Shown here in pieces: positions 1 through 8,211 of a DNA stretch of 64,000 bases (positions are counted from its first letter, which is position 1; each line of letters opens with the position of its first letter). A program made the translations under genes and the position numbers. Location of the stretch: contig NZ_JBCNKR010000004.1 in the NCBI RefSeq assembly GCF_039595935.1, positions 1,115,001-1,179,000 on the forward strand. The letters are read 5' to 3'. Under the pieces are notes generated by a model. The model had not been told where the DNA came from. It searched no databases and worked only from the letters and a program-made list of their open reading frames with translations. The DNA is from Flavobacterium sp. (GTDB taxonomy: Bacteria > Bacteroidota > Bacteroidia > Flavobacteriales > Flavobacteriaceae).

Positions 1-86
1 AAATTATGGCGATCTCCAACATCCGGATATTCATCTAATGTTTCAAAAGATACTGTAAACGGTTCGTATAAATTTTCTTTTTTCAT
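1..86 (-). CDS. 5' end of a gene cut by the window edge; possibly AraC-family regulator
   Basis: The minus strand opens with ATG at 84-86 and reads in frame for 28 codons to the window edge (begins MKKENLYEPFTVSFETLDEY and ends GDRHN). Nothing catalytic can be seen in so short a piece. The start resembles the N-terminus of AraC-type regulators with a cupin sensor domain, where a His-Asn pair opens the cupin, but this is a weak resemblance from memory. It is divergent from the aldo/keto reductase at 206 and shares a perfect 13-bp inverted repeat with it, which fits a regulator next to its target. Confidence 0.4.
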   Translation of the reverse strand, partial: MKKENLYEPFTVSFETLDEYPDVGDRHN

Positions 87-128
87 AATCTGCAGCAATT
101 AATTCAGGATGCAAATATACCTAAAAAA

Positions 129-175
129 GACAAAATTATACAATTTAACAGTTAAAAAAATGGTATAATTTTGTC
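129..175. promoter_or_regulatory. Perfect 13-bp inverted repeat containing two divergent -7 boxes
   Basis: Arm GACAAAATTATAC (129-141) and its exact reverse complement GTATAATTTTGTC (163-175) flank a 21-nt spacer. Each arm holds the Bacteroidota -7 consensus TAnnTTTG as TAATTTTG: 166-173 on the plus strand, reading toward the aldo/keto reductase, and 131-138 on the minus strand, reading toward the truncated gene. The spacer contains a smaller palindrome, TTTAAC-A-GTTAAA (144-156). This looks like a shared divergent promoter and operator. Confidence 0.5.
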
Positions 176-205
176 AAATAATTTTAAGACATCAATTTTA
201 ACATC

Positions 206-1192
206 ATGGAATATAGAAAATTAGGCAATTCAGAACTAGAATTATCAACTATAACTTACGGTGCATTTGCTATTGGCGGAAACATGTGGGGCGGAAACGA
301 AAAGAAAGATTCAATCGACTCTATTCACGCATCAATCGACCACGGCGTAACCACAATTGACACTGCTCCTTTTTACGGATTTGGTTTAAGCGAAGAAATG
401 ATTGGCGAAGCTTTAAAATCTCAGGACCGTTCAAAAGTACAATTGTTAACCAAATTTGGTTTGGTTTGGGACGGAAGCAATAATGGAAAAGGCGATTTCT
501 TTTTTGACGCTGACGACAATGGAAAAAAAATACAAATTTACAAATACGCTTCAAAAGCCAACATAATAAAAGAAGTTGAAGAAAGCTTAAAACGTCTTCA
601 AACTAATTATATCGATTTATTGCAAATTCACTGGCCAGACTCCACTACTCCAATTCAGGAAACTATGGAAGCTTTAGAACTTCTAATCCAACAAGGAAAA
701 ATCAGAGCAGCCGGAGTTAGTAATTACAATACAGCACAAATTAAAGAAGCACAAAAAACAATTCAATTAGCTTCAAATCAGGTTCCGTTTAGTATGCTGA
801 ATCAATCCATTCAAACTGATTTGGTACCGCTTACGATTCAGGAAAACATCGGAATTATTGCTTACAGTCCAATGGAAAGAGGTTTATTAACCGGAAAATA
901 TTTCACCGACAGTAAACTAAAAGAAAACGATCACAGAAATGGATATTTCGGCCAGTTTGATGTTCAAAAAGTAAAAACATTGGTTGAAGAATTAAGTTCA
1001 CTGGCAAATGCAAAACACATTTCAATTTCACAATTAGTTTTACGCTGGACAACTTTACAAAAAGGAATTACAATTGTTTTAGCCGGAGCGAGAAATGCCG
1101 AACAAGCCATTTCAAACGCCAAAACAATGGATTTCGATTTATCAGCTTCAGAACTTGATTTTATTAATCAGGCTATTTCGAAATTAAAATAA
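206..1192 (+). CDS. Aldo/keto reductase
   Basis: 328-aa NADPH-dependent oxidoreductase of the aldo/keto reductase superfamily, a cytosolic (beta/alpha)8 barrel reducing aldehydes or ketones. The catalytic tetrad can be placed: Asp52 and Tyr57 (IDTAPFYG), Lys83 (LLTKFG) and His142 (LLQIHWPD). The C-terminal cofactor region VLAGARNAEQ is present and the length is normal for the family. The ATG follows a TAnnTTTG promoter by about 30 nt. It stands alone and is divergent from a possible regulator. The substrate cannot be told from sequence. Confidence 0.93.
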   Translation: MEYRKLGNSELELSTITYGAFAIGGNMWGGNEKKDSIDSIHASIDHGVTTIDTAPFYGFGLSEEMIGEALKSQDRSKVQLLTKFGLVWDGSNNGKGDFFFDADDNGKKIQIYKYASKANIIKEVEESLKRLQTNYIDLLQIHWPDSTTPIQETMEALELLIQQGKIRAAGVSNYNTAQIKEAQKTIQLASNQVPFSMLNQSIQTDLVPLTIQENIGIIAYSPMERGLLTGKYFTDSKLKENDHRNGYFGQFDVQKVKTLVEELSSLANAKHISISQLVLRWTTLQKGITIVLAGARNAEQAISNAKTMDFDLSASELDFINQAISKLK

Positions 1193-1252
1193 TATTTAAA
1201 CACATAGAAACATAGTTTTTGAAACTAGCTTCTTACATAAAATTCTCAAAGT

Positions 1253-1356
1253 TTGTCATTGCGAGGAACGAGGAATCTCGACAAGTAACTCCATATAGTT
1301 AATTACCAATCTTTGTAGAGTTTCTAGCGAAGATTCCTCGTTCCTCGGAATGACAA
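1253..1356. repeat. Large dispersed palindrome, TTGTCAT family, copy 1
   Basis: An imperfect inverted repeat of about 104 bp that begins TTGTCATTGCGAGGAACGAG and ends with its complement CTCGTTCCTCGGAATGACAA, around a roughly 25-nt centre that includes CTTTGTAGAG. It shares its termini (TTGTCA and TGACAA) and inner block (AAGTAACTC) with copies at 4971, 11383, 14531, 14673, 28522 and 31174. It lies between genes and encodes nothing. Confidence 0.85.
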
Positions 1357-1465
1357 GATTGTGCTGACTATGCTTGTTAAAACAAGTGAAACGTCTTTAT
1401 CAACAAAGAAACCTATGTTTCTATGTGTTTCAAAAAAACTCTCAAAAAATTAAATAATTAGAATT

Positions 1466-1556
1466 TGGGCGTGCCCCTCCGGGTCGGGCTTTCGGCTATA
1501 TCTTTTGTTTCATTTCATTACACAAAAGGATACCGCCTCTATCCCTCACGCATCAC
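1466..1556. repeat. GC-rich interspersed repeat
   Basis: A stretch clearly richer in G+C than its surroundings (GGGCGTGCCCCTCCGGGTCG, then a CGGGCTTTCGGCT block, closing with ACCGCCTCTATCCCTCACGC). A related block with CGGGCTATCCGCGCT and CTATCCCTCTCGCG lies at 14251-14303. The only open frame here (1465-1647) is a by-product of the repeat. Confidence 0.6.
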
Positions 1557-1582
1557 GAATTCAAAAGAAACAATAATTAAAA

Positions 1583-2185
1583 ATGAAAAAAATATTTATT
1601 ATCAACGGAAGTCAAAACTTTGCCCATTCAGGCGGAAAATTCAATGAAACTGTTACAAACTGGACAATTGAGTTCTTAAAAAGCAAAAACTACGAAATAA
1701 AAACAACCGACATTAAACAAGACTTTAATTTAGACGAAGAAGTAGAAAAATTCGTTTGGGCAGATGTTGTAATATATCACACACCAGTTTGGTGGTTTCA
1801 ATTACCAAATCTTTTCAAAAAATACATCGACGACGTTTTCACAGCCGGACACAACAAAGGAATTTACAAAAGCGACGGAAGAAGCCGGGTAAACCCTGAC
1901 ATTAATTACGGAACAGGCGGGCAATTGCACGGACGTAAATACATGCTCACCACAAGTTGGAATGCGCCTGCAACAGCTTTTACAATTCCGGGAGAATTTT
2001 TCGAAGAAACATCTGTTGATGAAGGAGTTATGTTTGGCTTTCATAAAATGAATAAATTTGTAGGAATGGAAAAATTAAACGGTTTCCATTTCCACGACGT
2101 TGAAAAAGGTGCAACTGCAGAAAACATTGTCATCTTCAAAGAAAATTACACCAAACACTTAGAAGAAACTTTTAAAACTTTATAA
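1583..2185 (+). CDS. mdaB: MdaB-type NAD(P)H:quinone oxidoreductase
   Basis: 200-aa flavodoxin-fold FAD enzyme of the MdaB family, which reduces quinones with two electrons using NADPH. The N-terminus MKKIFIINGSQNFAHSGGKF forms the first strand and flavin-phosphate loop. The block VIYHTPVWWFQLPNLFKKYI is typical of the family, as is the GTGGQLHGRKYMLTTSWNAP segment. The next gene starts 2 nt after its stop and is a YgiN-type monooxygenase. Escherichia coli also places mdaB next to ygiN, where the pair forms a quinone/quinol redox cycle. The start at the M of MKKIF gives the standard N-terminus. Confidence 0.9.
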   Translation: MKKIFIINGSQNFAHSGGKFNETVTNWTIEFLKSKNYEIKTTDIKQDFNLDEEVEKFVWADVVIYHTPVWWFQLPNLFKKYIDDVFTAGHNKGIYKSDGRSRVNPDINYGTGGQLHGRKYMLTTSWNAPATAFTIPGEFFEETSVDEGVMFGFHKMNKFVGMEKLNGFHFHDVEKGATAENIVIFKENYTKHLEETFKTL

Positions 2186-2187
2186 TC

Positions 2188-2466
2188 ATGATCTCAATCA
2201 CCGCAATTATAAAAAGTAAACAAGAAAATATTGAAGAAGTCAAAAATCTAATTCAACAATTGGTTACAGAAACCAGAAAAGAAGAAGCCTGCATTCGCTA
2301 CGATCTTCACAATACTGAAAATGTTTTCATTATTTGGGAAGAATGGAAAGATCAAGCCGGACTTGACATTCATAACAATCAGCCACATTTACAGGATTTT
2401 ATTGCAAAAAGCGAAGCATTAACTTCTGCACCAATTCAGGTTTATAAAACCGTACAGATTTTATAA
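2188..2466 (+). CDS. YgiN-like putative quinol monooxygenase (ABM domain)
   Basis: 92-aa single-domain protein of the antibiotic biosynthesis monooxygenase fold, a small ferredoxin-like barrel that normally dimerises. Typical family features are the start IITAI-like strand, RYDLHNTENVFIIWEEWKD and the closing His-rich segment NNQPHLQDF. It begins 2 nt after mdaB and is almost certainly co-transcribed. The proposed role is oxidation of quinol to quinone as partner of the MdaB reductase. That function is inferred from the E. coli gene pair, not proven here. Confidence 0.85.
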   Translation: MISITAIIKSKQENIEEVKNLIQQLVTETRKEEACIRYDLHNTENVFIIWEEWKDQAGLDIHNNQPHLQDFIAKSEALTSAPIQVYKTVQIL

Positions 2467-2472
2467 GTTTTT

Positions 2473-2540
2473 TATAGCCACAAATTCATAATACTTTGCA
2501 CATAGATTAAAAAAAATAAATTCGTGAATTCGTGGCTATA
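2473..2540. repeat. Inverted repeat, GAATTCGTGGC family
   Basis: The left arm TATAGCCACAAATTCAT and the right arm ATTCGTGAATTCGTGGCTATA pair around an A-rich centre. The same design recurs at 3050-3136, with relatives at 5138 and 34029. It could act as a transcription stop for the mdaB operon, but there is no classic compact stem and U-run. Confidence 0.65.
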
Positions 2541-2584
2541 AAAGAAAAAAGCTAAATTGCTTAATATTAAGAAAATCCAAAAAT

Positions 2585-3046
2585 ATGAGCAGTTATCATC
2601 TAGCAGAAATCAATATTGCCAAAATCAAAGGTGTCGACATCAACGATCCAATCATGAAAGAATTTGTAGACAACTTAGATTTAGTAAATACTTTAGCCGA
2701 AAACAGCGAAGGTTTTGTCTGGCGTTTAAAAGATGATAGCTACAACGCCACAAGTTTAAACCCATACAATGACGAGCAGATAATTGTAAATGTTTCGGTT
2801 TGGGAAAACATTGAAACTCTGGAACATTATATGTATAAAACTTTTCACAGCGAATTTTTAAGACGCAGAAAAGAATGGTTTCAGAAATTCGGAAAAGCAC
2901 ACACAGCCATGTGGTGGATTCCTGCTGGTCATATTCCAACCCTTGAAGAAGCAGTTGAAAAATTAGATTATCTACAGCAAAACGGAGCATCAGAACTGGT
3001 TTTTGATTTAAGAACCAAATTTCCAGCTCCTAAGCAAATCGCATAA
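2585..3046 (+). CDS. DUF3291 domain-containing protein
   Basis: 153-aa cytosolic protein matching the DUF3291 family as remembered. The start YHLAEINIAKIKG, the middle GFVWRLKDD, the VSVWENIETLEHYMYKTFHSEFLRRR block and the AMWWIPAGHIPTLEEAVEKL block are all characteristic. Members have a dimeric alpha/beta barrel fold related to small monooxygenases, which fits the neighbouring YgiN-type gene. No function is established. It is flanked on both sides by copies of the same inverted repeat, so it may be its own transcription unit. Confidence 0.85.
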   Translation: MSSYHLAEINIAKIKGVDINDPIMKEFVDNLDLVNTLAENSEGFVWRLKDDSYNATSLNPYNDEQIIVNVSVWENIETLEHYMYKTFHSEFLRRRKEWFQKFGKAHTAMWWIPAGHIPTLEEAVEKLDYLQQNGASELVFDLRTKFPAPKQIA

Positions 3047-3049
3047 TTT

Positions 3050-3136
3050 TTTTTTCGCCACGAATTCACGAATTATTTTAAATGCTTTGCGTATAGATTA
3101 AAAAAAAATAAATTCGTGAATTCGTGGCGAAAAAAA
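3050..3136. repeat. Inverted repeat between convergent genes, GAATTCGTGGC family
   Basis: The left arm TTTTTTCGCCACGAATTCAC and the right arm GTGAATTCGTGGCGAAAAAA form a long perfect-ended hairpin with T and A tracts outside the stem, so it can stop transcription in both directions. It fills the gap between DUF3291 (plus) and the methyltransferase (minus). The centre contains GCTTTGCGTATAGATTAAAA, as in the copy at 2473-2540. Confidence 0.7.
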
Positions 3137-3844
3137 CTATTTAATTCCACCAAAAGCTCCGAAACACATATTCTTATGCAAAATTTCCACGCTTTTAAAA
3201 CCTACTTTTTTCATCAAATCCAATTGGTAATTCATTGATCTTGGTGAATCTTCTTTGGCAATATAATCGAAAACATTTTTACGGTATTCCGTTCCTCCTA
3301 TTCCTTCCAAATATTCTCCGTAACGCTGCCATGTATATTCGTTTAATAATTCTGTATCTTGAGTAATTAAGTCTGAAATCATTAAACAGCCGCCGGGTTT
3401 TAATAATTTGAATAACTTCGTAAAAGTAGTTTCCCAATCCTGATCGTCTCTTAAATGATGCAAAACTGCTCCAGCCAAGATAATATCAAAACTGTTTTCT
3501 TCTAAATCAACTTCACGAATATCACCTTGCTTGATTTCTACTTTTCCTTTGGTTTCTGCCGAAACTCTTTCAAAAGCTCTTTCTAACATTGGCAAACTTA
3601 AATCTACCAAAGTGCAGTTTAAATTTGGCAATTTAGACAACATCATTAAAGTATAGTTTCCCGCGCCGCAGCCAATATCCAAAACATGGGCTGCATTTGG
3701 AACAATTCGTTTTGAAGCTTCGGTTATTAATTCTAAAGAAATTTTAGCATCAATTGTAGACAATTGGCCTGTTTCTAAATTTGAAAATCGTTCGACATCA
3801 TTGTCAAACCTTTCTTTAATTTCTGCAATAGTTGATTTTTTCAT
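3137..3844 (-). CDS. Class I SAM-dependent methyltransferase
   Basis: 235-aa Rossmann-fold methyltransferase. Motif I is HVLDIGCGAGNYTL (about residues 54-67), followed by the acidic SAM-ribose residue in CTLVDLS, motif II around FDIILAGAVLHHLRDD, and the post-motif GGCLMISDLI. The length fits small-molecule methyltransferases. The substrate is unknown. It is divergent from a LysR regulator at 4069 across 224 bp, so that regulator is a candidate controller. Confidence 0.85.
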   Translation of the reverse strand: MKKSTIAEIKERFDNDVERFSNLETGQLSTIDAKISLELITEASKRIVPNAAHVLDIGCGAGNYTLMMLSKLPNLNCTLVDLSLPMLERAFERVSAETKGKVEIKQGDIREVDLEENSFDIILAGAVLHHLRDDQDWETTFTKLFKLLKPGGCLMISDLITQDTELLNEYTWQRYGEYLEGIGGTEYRKNVFDYIAKEDSPRSMNYQLDLMKKVGFKSVEILHKNMCFGAFGGIK

Positions 3845-3860
3845 TGTCTTTGTTTTTTAA

Positions 3861-3982
3861 TCTCTCGCAGATCTCGCAGATTTAGGGGATCTTTTTTGCT
3901 ATTATTGATCGGAATATGTATGATTAAGAATGATTTCTAAAATTAATTAATAATCTGCCCTATCTGCTAAATCTGCGAGAGA
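3861..3982. repeat. Interspersed inverted repeat, ATCTGCGAGAGA family
   Basis: The left end TCTCTCGCAGATCTCGCAG and the right end GCTAAATCTGCGAGAGA are complementary around about 85 nt of AT-rich sequence. It sits in the divergent gap between the methyltransferase and the LysR gene. A related ATCTGCGTG design is nested in the repeat at 49271. Confidence 0.6.
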
Positions 3983-4068
3983 ATTATTTTTTGATTTTTC
4001 AAAACTATCTCTTTAATAAATACTTTAAAAATACTATTTTTATCAATTAATAATACTTTTAAAGTATC

Positions 4069-4947
4069 ATGGAATTACGTCACTTAAAATATTTTCTGGC
4101 TGTCGCCGAAGAACTGAATTTCACCAAAGCCTCAGAAAAACTCTTTATTTCACAGCCGCCATTAAGTCGGCAGATTGCTGAACTGGAAGAAGAAATTCAG
4201 GCGAAACTTTTTATTCGTAACAATAAAAAAGTAGAACTTACCGAAGCAGGAAAGTATTTTGAAAAAGAAGTAAAAGAGCTTTTTCAGAACCTGGAGCGCA
4301 TTTCTATAAAAACCAAAAAGATTGCCGAAAATGTTTCAGGAGAATTCAGAATCGCTTACATCAGTTCGATTTATTCTGCTGTGATTTCAGATTTAATTAA
4401 ACATTTAAAAACACAATTCCCGTATGTAAATTTCAAACTTTTTGAGATTTCAACAACCAAGCAAATTGATGCTTTGGAACAAGGAAAAATCGAAATGGGA
4501 ATTATACGTTCGCCAATTCAGTCGCCTAAAATAAAATCCGATTTATGGTTTCAGGATGGATTTTCGTTGGTTTACAATAAAAAATCACTCCAGATAAAAT
4601 CGGAAAATGAGATGTTAAAATTAAAAAATGAAACATTCGTTTTCTTCAATAAAGATTACGCACCTCATTATCATGACGTTTTGTTAGAATTATGCGCCTT
4701 TTATGGCTTTACGCCGAAGATCATTCACGAAGCCAACAACATCAATTCGATCGTACAATTAGTTAAAAACGGATTAGGAATTTCGATTGTTCCTTCGAAT
4801 ATTACAAAGAATAATCAAGATTCTGAAATTGGTTTTATTGAATTGAAGAAAGTGAATTTATATACTAATGTCTCGATTATAACTTCGAAAGAAGATGATT
4901 CTGAGATTACTCAATCGGCTGTTAATTTTCTATTGAAGAAAAAATAG
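4069..4947 (+). CDS. LysR-family transcriptional regulator
   Basis: 292-aa DNA-binding regulator. The N-terminal winged helix-turn-helix is textbook: MELRHLKYFLAVAEELNFT, then ASEKLFISQPPLSRQIAELE, ending LTEAGKYF. Residues 90-290 form the two-lobed effector domain (GEFRIAYISSIYS onward). It begins directly as a LysR N-terminus, so the start is secure. It is divergent from the methyltransferase at 3137 and may control it. The inducer is unknown. Confidence 0.93.
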   Translation: MELRHLKYFLAVAEELNFTKASEKLFISQPPLSRQIAELEEEIQAKLFIRNNKKVELTEAGKYFEKEVKELFQNLERISIKTKKIAENVSGEFRIAYISSIYSAVISDLIKHLKTQFPYVNFKLFEISTTKQIDALEQGKIEMGIIRSPIQSPKIKSDLWFQDGFSLVYNKKSLQIKSENEMLKLKNETFVFFNKDYAPHYHDVLLELCAFYGFTPKIIHEANNINSIVQLVKNGLGISIVPSNITKNNQDSEIGFIELKKVNLYTNVSIITSKEDDSEITQSAVNFLLKKK

Positions 4948-4970
4948 TTTTTAGTAAGTTATCGTAGCGT

Positions 4971-5070
4971 TTGTCATCCTGAGGAACGAAGGATCTTCGC
5001 AAGTAACTCTACAAAGAGGTTAACTTTGTGGAAAAACGTCGCAGAGATCCTTCGTTCCTCAGGATGACAA
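4971..5070. repeat. Large dispersed palindrome, TTGTCAT family, copy 2
   Basis: Starts TTGTCATCCTGAGGAACGAA and ends with TTCGTTCCTCAGGATGACAA, which are exact complements, around a variable centre. It lies in a 334-bp gene-free stretch (4948-5281). The rest of that stretch contains a half-copy of the GAATTCGTGGC-type repeat (about 5138-5180) and the leader of the next gene. Confidence 0.85.
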
Positions 5071-5281
5071 AAATGAGAATAGTCAGCCGTCTCAAACAAA
5101 ATCCTTTTTAATCCTTTTATCCCGATAGCTATCAGGAGTGGCATAAAAAATTAGTGTTAATTCGAGTAATTCGTGCCATAACAAAAATTCGTTACAATTT
5201 AGTACAGAAATCCGCATCGCAAAAAGAGAACTTTTAAATATCTTAGCAAATTCAAATTCTACAATAAAATCTCAATATAAA

Positions 5282-6571
5282 ATGGCTGAGCAATCTTCAA
5301 TTCAGTGTCCAAACTGCGGAACTCCTATCGACGTAAATGATGTCTTAAAACATCAATTAGAAGATAGTATTCGTAAAGAATTTCAACAAAAAGCCAACAT
5401 TCAAAACCGTGAATTAGAGCTTAAAAACGAACAATTGGATAAAGCCAAAGCTGAATTTGAAGCGAAGAAAAAGCAAGAAAATGAACTTTTTGCAGAACGT
5501 TTAGAACGTGAGAAAAAAACAGCCGAAAAAGAAATTTCTGAAAAACTAAAAGCCAAACTCGAAGAAGAAAATAAAGATCGTTTGCTTTTAATGGAAAAAG
5601 AACTCTCTGAAAAATCAGAAAAAATCAGAGAATTGAATAAAATGGAAGGTGAAATCGCCAAATTACAACGCGAAAAACTGGAAATGAAAGAAGCCATTCA
5701 AGCCGAAGCTGAAAAGCAGTTGAACGCTCAATTGGCTTTGGAACGTGAAAAAATCAGAAAACAAGAAGACGATAAAAACGAACTGAAATTCAAAGAACTT
5801 CAGAAACAGCTTGAAGAACAAAAAAAGCTGACGGAAGAAATGAAACGCAAGCAGGAACAAGGTTCTATGCAGTTACAAGGCGAAATAATGGAATTAGCGA
5901 TTGAAGAATGGCTGGCTAATAATTTCCCTCTTGACAGTATTGACGAAGTTAAAAAAGGTGCTAATGGCGCCGACTGTCTACAGATTGTAAATACACGCGA
6001 ACATCAAAACTGTGGTTCTATTTATTACGAAAGCAAAAGAACAAAAGCATTTCAGCCTTCGTGGATTGAAAAATTCAAAAACGATATTAGAACTAAAAGA
6101 GCCAATATCGGGGTTTTGGTAACCGAAGTAATGCCGTCCGGAATGGAACGTATGGGCATGCGCGACGGAATCTGGATATGTACGTATGAAGAATTTAAAG
6201 GTTTAAGTGCTGTTTTACGTCAGTCGCTTATTCAGATCAACCAGGCTGTTCAGGCACAGGAAAACAAAGGAGACAAGATGTCGATGTTATATGATTTTTT
6301 AACCAGCAACGAATTTCGTTTGCAGATTGAAGGAATTGTAGAAGGTTTTACGCAAATGCAAAATGATCTCGAATCAGAAAAAAGAGCGATGCAGAGAATC
6401 TGGAAACAGCGCGAAAAACAAATCGAAAAAGTAGTACATAATACGTTGGGAATGTACGGCTCAATTCGCGGTATTGCAGGAAATGCGGTTCAAAGCGTAA
6501 AAGCCCTTGAACTTGATTTTATTGAGGATGAAAATGAAGAAGATAATGAGCCAAAAGAACTATTGGAATAA
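5282..6571 (+). CDS. DUF2130 coiled-coil protein with zinc knuckle and nuclease-like core
   Basis: 429-aa protein of the DUF2130 family. Residues 9-12 form a CPNC knuckle likely to bind metal. Residues 30-195 are a long charged coiled coil rich in E, K and Q. The C-terminal core contains an arrangement like a PD-(D/E)xK nuclease: Asp231 in GADC, then Glu250-x-Lys252 in YYESK, followed by RANIGVLVTEVMP. A role in DNA or RNA processing is therefore possible, but none is established. It is a single gene closed by a strong bidirectional terminator. Confidence 0.88.
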   Translation: MAEQSSIQCPNCGTPIDVNDVLKHQLEDSIRKEFQQKANIQNRELELKNEQLDKAKAEFEAKKKQENELFAERLEREKKTAEKEISEKLKAKLEEENKDRLLLMEKELSEKSEKIRELNKMEGEIAKLQREKLEMKEAIQAEAEKQLNAQLALEREKIRKQEDDKNELKFKELQKQLEEQKKLTEEMKRKQEQGSMQLQGEIMELAIEEWLANNFPLDSIDEVKKGANGADCLQIVNTREHQNCGSIYYESKRTKAFQPSWIEKFKNDIRTKRANIGVLVTEVMPSGMERMGMRDGIWICTYEEFKGLSAVLRQSLIQINQAVQAQENKGDKMSMLYDFLTSNEFRLQIEGIVEGFTQMQNDLESEKRAMQRIWKQREKQIEKVVHNTLGMYGSIRGIAGNAVQSVKALELDFIEDENEEDNEPKELLE

Positions 6572-6591
6572 TTCAATACAATATTTTAAAT

Positions 6592-6625
6592 AAAAAAGGC
6601 TTCGATAGATTTCGAAGCCTTTATG
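6592..6625. terminator. Bidirectional intrinsic terminator
   Basis: The stem AAAGGCTTCGA (6595-6605) pairs with TCGAAGCCTTT (6612-6622), with A-tract on one side and T residues on the other. It separates the DUF2130 gene from the convergent META lipoprotein gene. Confidence 0.8.
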
Positions 6626-6627
6626 AA

Positions 6628-7059
6628 TTAACCTTTTTTGAAAGACATTGTCAGTCCAAACTGATTAGAAAGATAAAGTTTGTTGTTATCGATGGAATAA
6701 CCTGAAGTTGTTCTTAATAACTGCAAAAACTCGCCTTCTTTTTTTGCTTCACACTTTTTAGTTTCAGATGTAATAGTCGCAAACTGAAGTTTTCCTTCCC
6801 CTTTTGAAGTTAAATCTCCTTTAATAGCGTTACATCCTGTTGTTCCTGAAAAATTAGATGAACCCATAACCAGTTTTGGAGAAACTGCAAAATCTTTGTC
6901 AGTAATCACTTTTCCGTTTAAATTCTCTAAAACCCAGGTTTGTTGTAGTTTCTTTTCAGCAGCACTTTCGTTAGTTGATACTGTTGAATTTGTAGTTTTA
7001 CTAGATTTACAGCTGCAAACTAAAGTTACTGCAACAATCAGCATTAAAATCCTTTTCAT
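6628..7059 (-). CDS. META-domain lipoprotein
   Basis: 143-aa predicted lipoprotein with an N-terminal signal (MKRILMLIVAVTLVCSC) whose probable lipidated residue is Cys17. The mature part is one META domain of the HslJ type, shown by WVLENLNGKVI, FSGTTGCNAIKGDLTS and the closing NNKLYLSNQFGLTMSFKK. HslJ-like proteins are linked to heat and novobiocin tolerance in E. coli; the role here is unknown. It is followed upstream on the same strand by a second META-domain lipoprotein gene, 107 bp away. Confidence 0.85.
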   Translation of the reverse strand: MKRILMLIVAVTLVCSCKSSKTTNSTVSTNESAAEKKLQQTWVLENLNGKVITDKDFAVSPKLVMGSSNFSGTTGCNAIKGDLTSKGEGKLQFATITSETKKCEAKKEGEFLQLLRTTSGYSIDNNKLYLSNQFGLTMSFKKG

Positions 7060-7166
7060 TTAAAATAAGTTTTATAAGTTTTATTTTACAAAAATATTTT
7101 AAACAAAAAGTTTGTATGAATACTAAAAGTTATTTTTAAAACAAATTAAGACATTTACAAATCATT

Positions 7167-7946
7167 TTAATCTACCTTTTTAAAAACCAAAAGTTTAGCC
7201 GTAGGATTTGATAAAGTCAGTCTATTATTTTCAATAGAATATGTAGTAGTACTCTGCAATGCTTTCGTAAAATCACCTTCTTTATTTCCCGGTGCACACG
7301 CCATTAAGGTTGAAATAACTTTTGAAAATCGAATTAAATCCTTTTCATAAAAAATGGTACCGCTTATGGCATTACAACCTCCATAACCCATAAATTTATT
7401 TTCAGATGAATTGATTTCTATTCTTGGTAATTCTCTTTGAAAATCAGTTACAAAAACTTTAAAGCCATTTAATTCTTCCAAAACCCAAATATCATGTAAG
7501 CGATAATCTGTATTATATTTTCCGCATCCGCCTATCTTTTTGGTTTCTAATTCAGAATTATTTTTAATTTCTATCGAAACTTTATAAGGAGAAATAATAC
7601 CAGACATTGAATTCTGGCAATCTAATTGCTGAATCGTAATTGTTCCGGTTGAAGTTTCATTGCTGACTTTATACATCTTAACATTGGCATCCATTGCCTT
7701 TATTGCATCAACGGACGGAAAAACGAGCTTTTCTTTTCCCGGAATCAAAGAAGTAAATACAATTTCCTCATTTCCCATTTTTAAGCCCCAGAATGGTTCA
7801 TTTCCTGTTGCTGTAAAATAATATTTCATTTCATCTTCCTGTGTTCCATATTCAGAAATGTTTTGTGTATTTGAAGTTTTGCCTGCCGTAGATTTACAGC
7901 TTATTATTAAAGAAAATAAAAGCAAAATTGAAATTATCTTTTTCAT
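7167..7946 (-). CDS. Two-domain lipoprotein: COG3650-like region plus META domain
   Basis: 259-aa predicted lipoprotein with signal MKKIISILLLFSLIISC and lipidated Cys17. Residues 40-135 resemble the COG3650 envelope domain (FTATGNEPFWGLKMG, then a conserved Cys pair in LDCQNSMSG and GGCGKY). Residues 150-258 form a META domain (IWVLEELNGFKV, GYGGCNAISGT, NNRLTLSNPTAKLLVFKK). The tandem with the shorter META gene suggests duplication with domain gain. It is probably an envelope-stress or cell-surface protein, and the function is not known. Confidence 0.8.
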   Translation of the reverse strand: MKKIISILLLFSLIISCKSTAGKTSNTQNISEYGTQEDEMKYYFTATGNEPFWGLKMGNEEIVFTSLIPGKEKLVFPSVDAIKAMDANVKMYKVSNETSTGTITIQQLDCQNSMSGIISPYKVSIEIKNNSELETKKIGGCGKYNTDYRLHDIWVLEELNGFKVFVTDFQRELPRIEINSSENKFMGYGGCNAISGTIFYEKDLIRFSKVISTLMACAPGNKEGDFTKALQSTTTYSIENNRLTLSNPTAKLLVFKKVD

Positions 7947-8163
7947 AAGGTTGTATTTGAAGCTATATCTTTTAACAAAATACAGTAAAATTCTTATGAA
8001 TTTACAACAATATTTTCAATTTCTTATTTAGAATCTTTTCAAATTTTAAATAATTATAACCAACCTGTTTCTTATAAAACCCGCACTACGTAAAAGATTA
8101 AGATAAAATACTTATTAGTAAAATCGATTTTAACTTAAAAAATAAATTAAATACGTATTTTTA

Positions 8164-8185
8164 TAAGTATTAATACTTATATTTG
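8164..8185 (+). promoter_or_regulatory. nirB promoter with 16-bp palindromic operator
   Basis: The perfect palindrome TAAGTATTAATACTTA (8164-8179) overlaps by two bases the -7 box TATATTTG (8178-8185). No TTTG is found at the expected -33 position. An extra half-site TACGTA lies just upstream (8152-8157). The same operator and the same register relative to -7 recur at narK and nasA, which suggests one regulator, most likely the Crp/Fnr protein encoded at 21387-22091. Confidence 0.65.
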
Positions 8186-8211
8186 CATAGTAATACTTAA
8201 CTAAAGAAATC

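Noticed and set aside
1465..1647. 60-codon open frame overlapping the start of mdaB
   Set aside because: Most of it lies within a GC-rich interspersed repeat and it overlaps the mdaB start in another frame.
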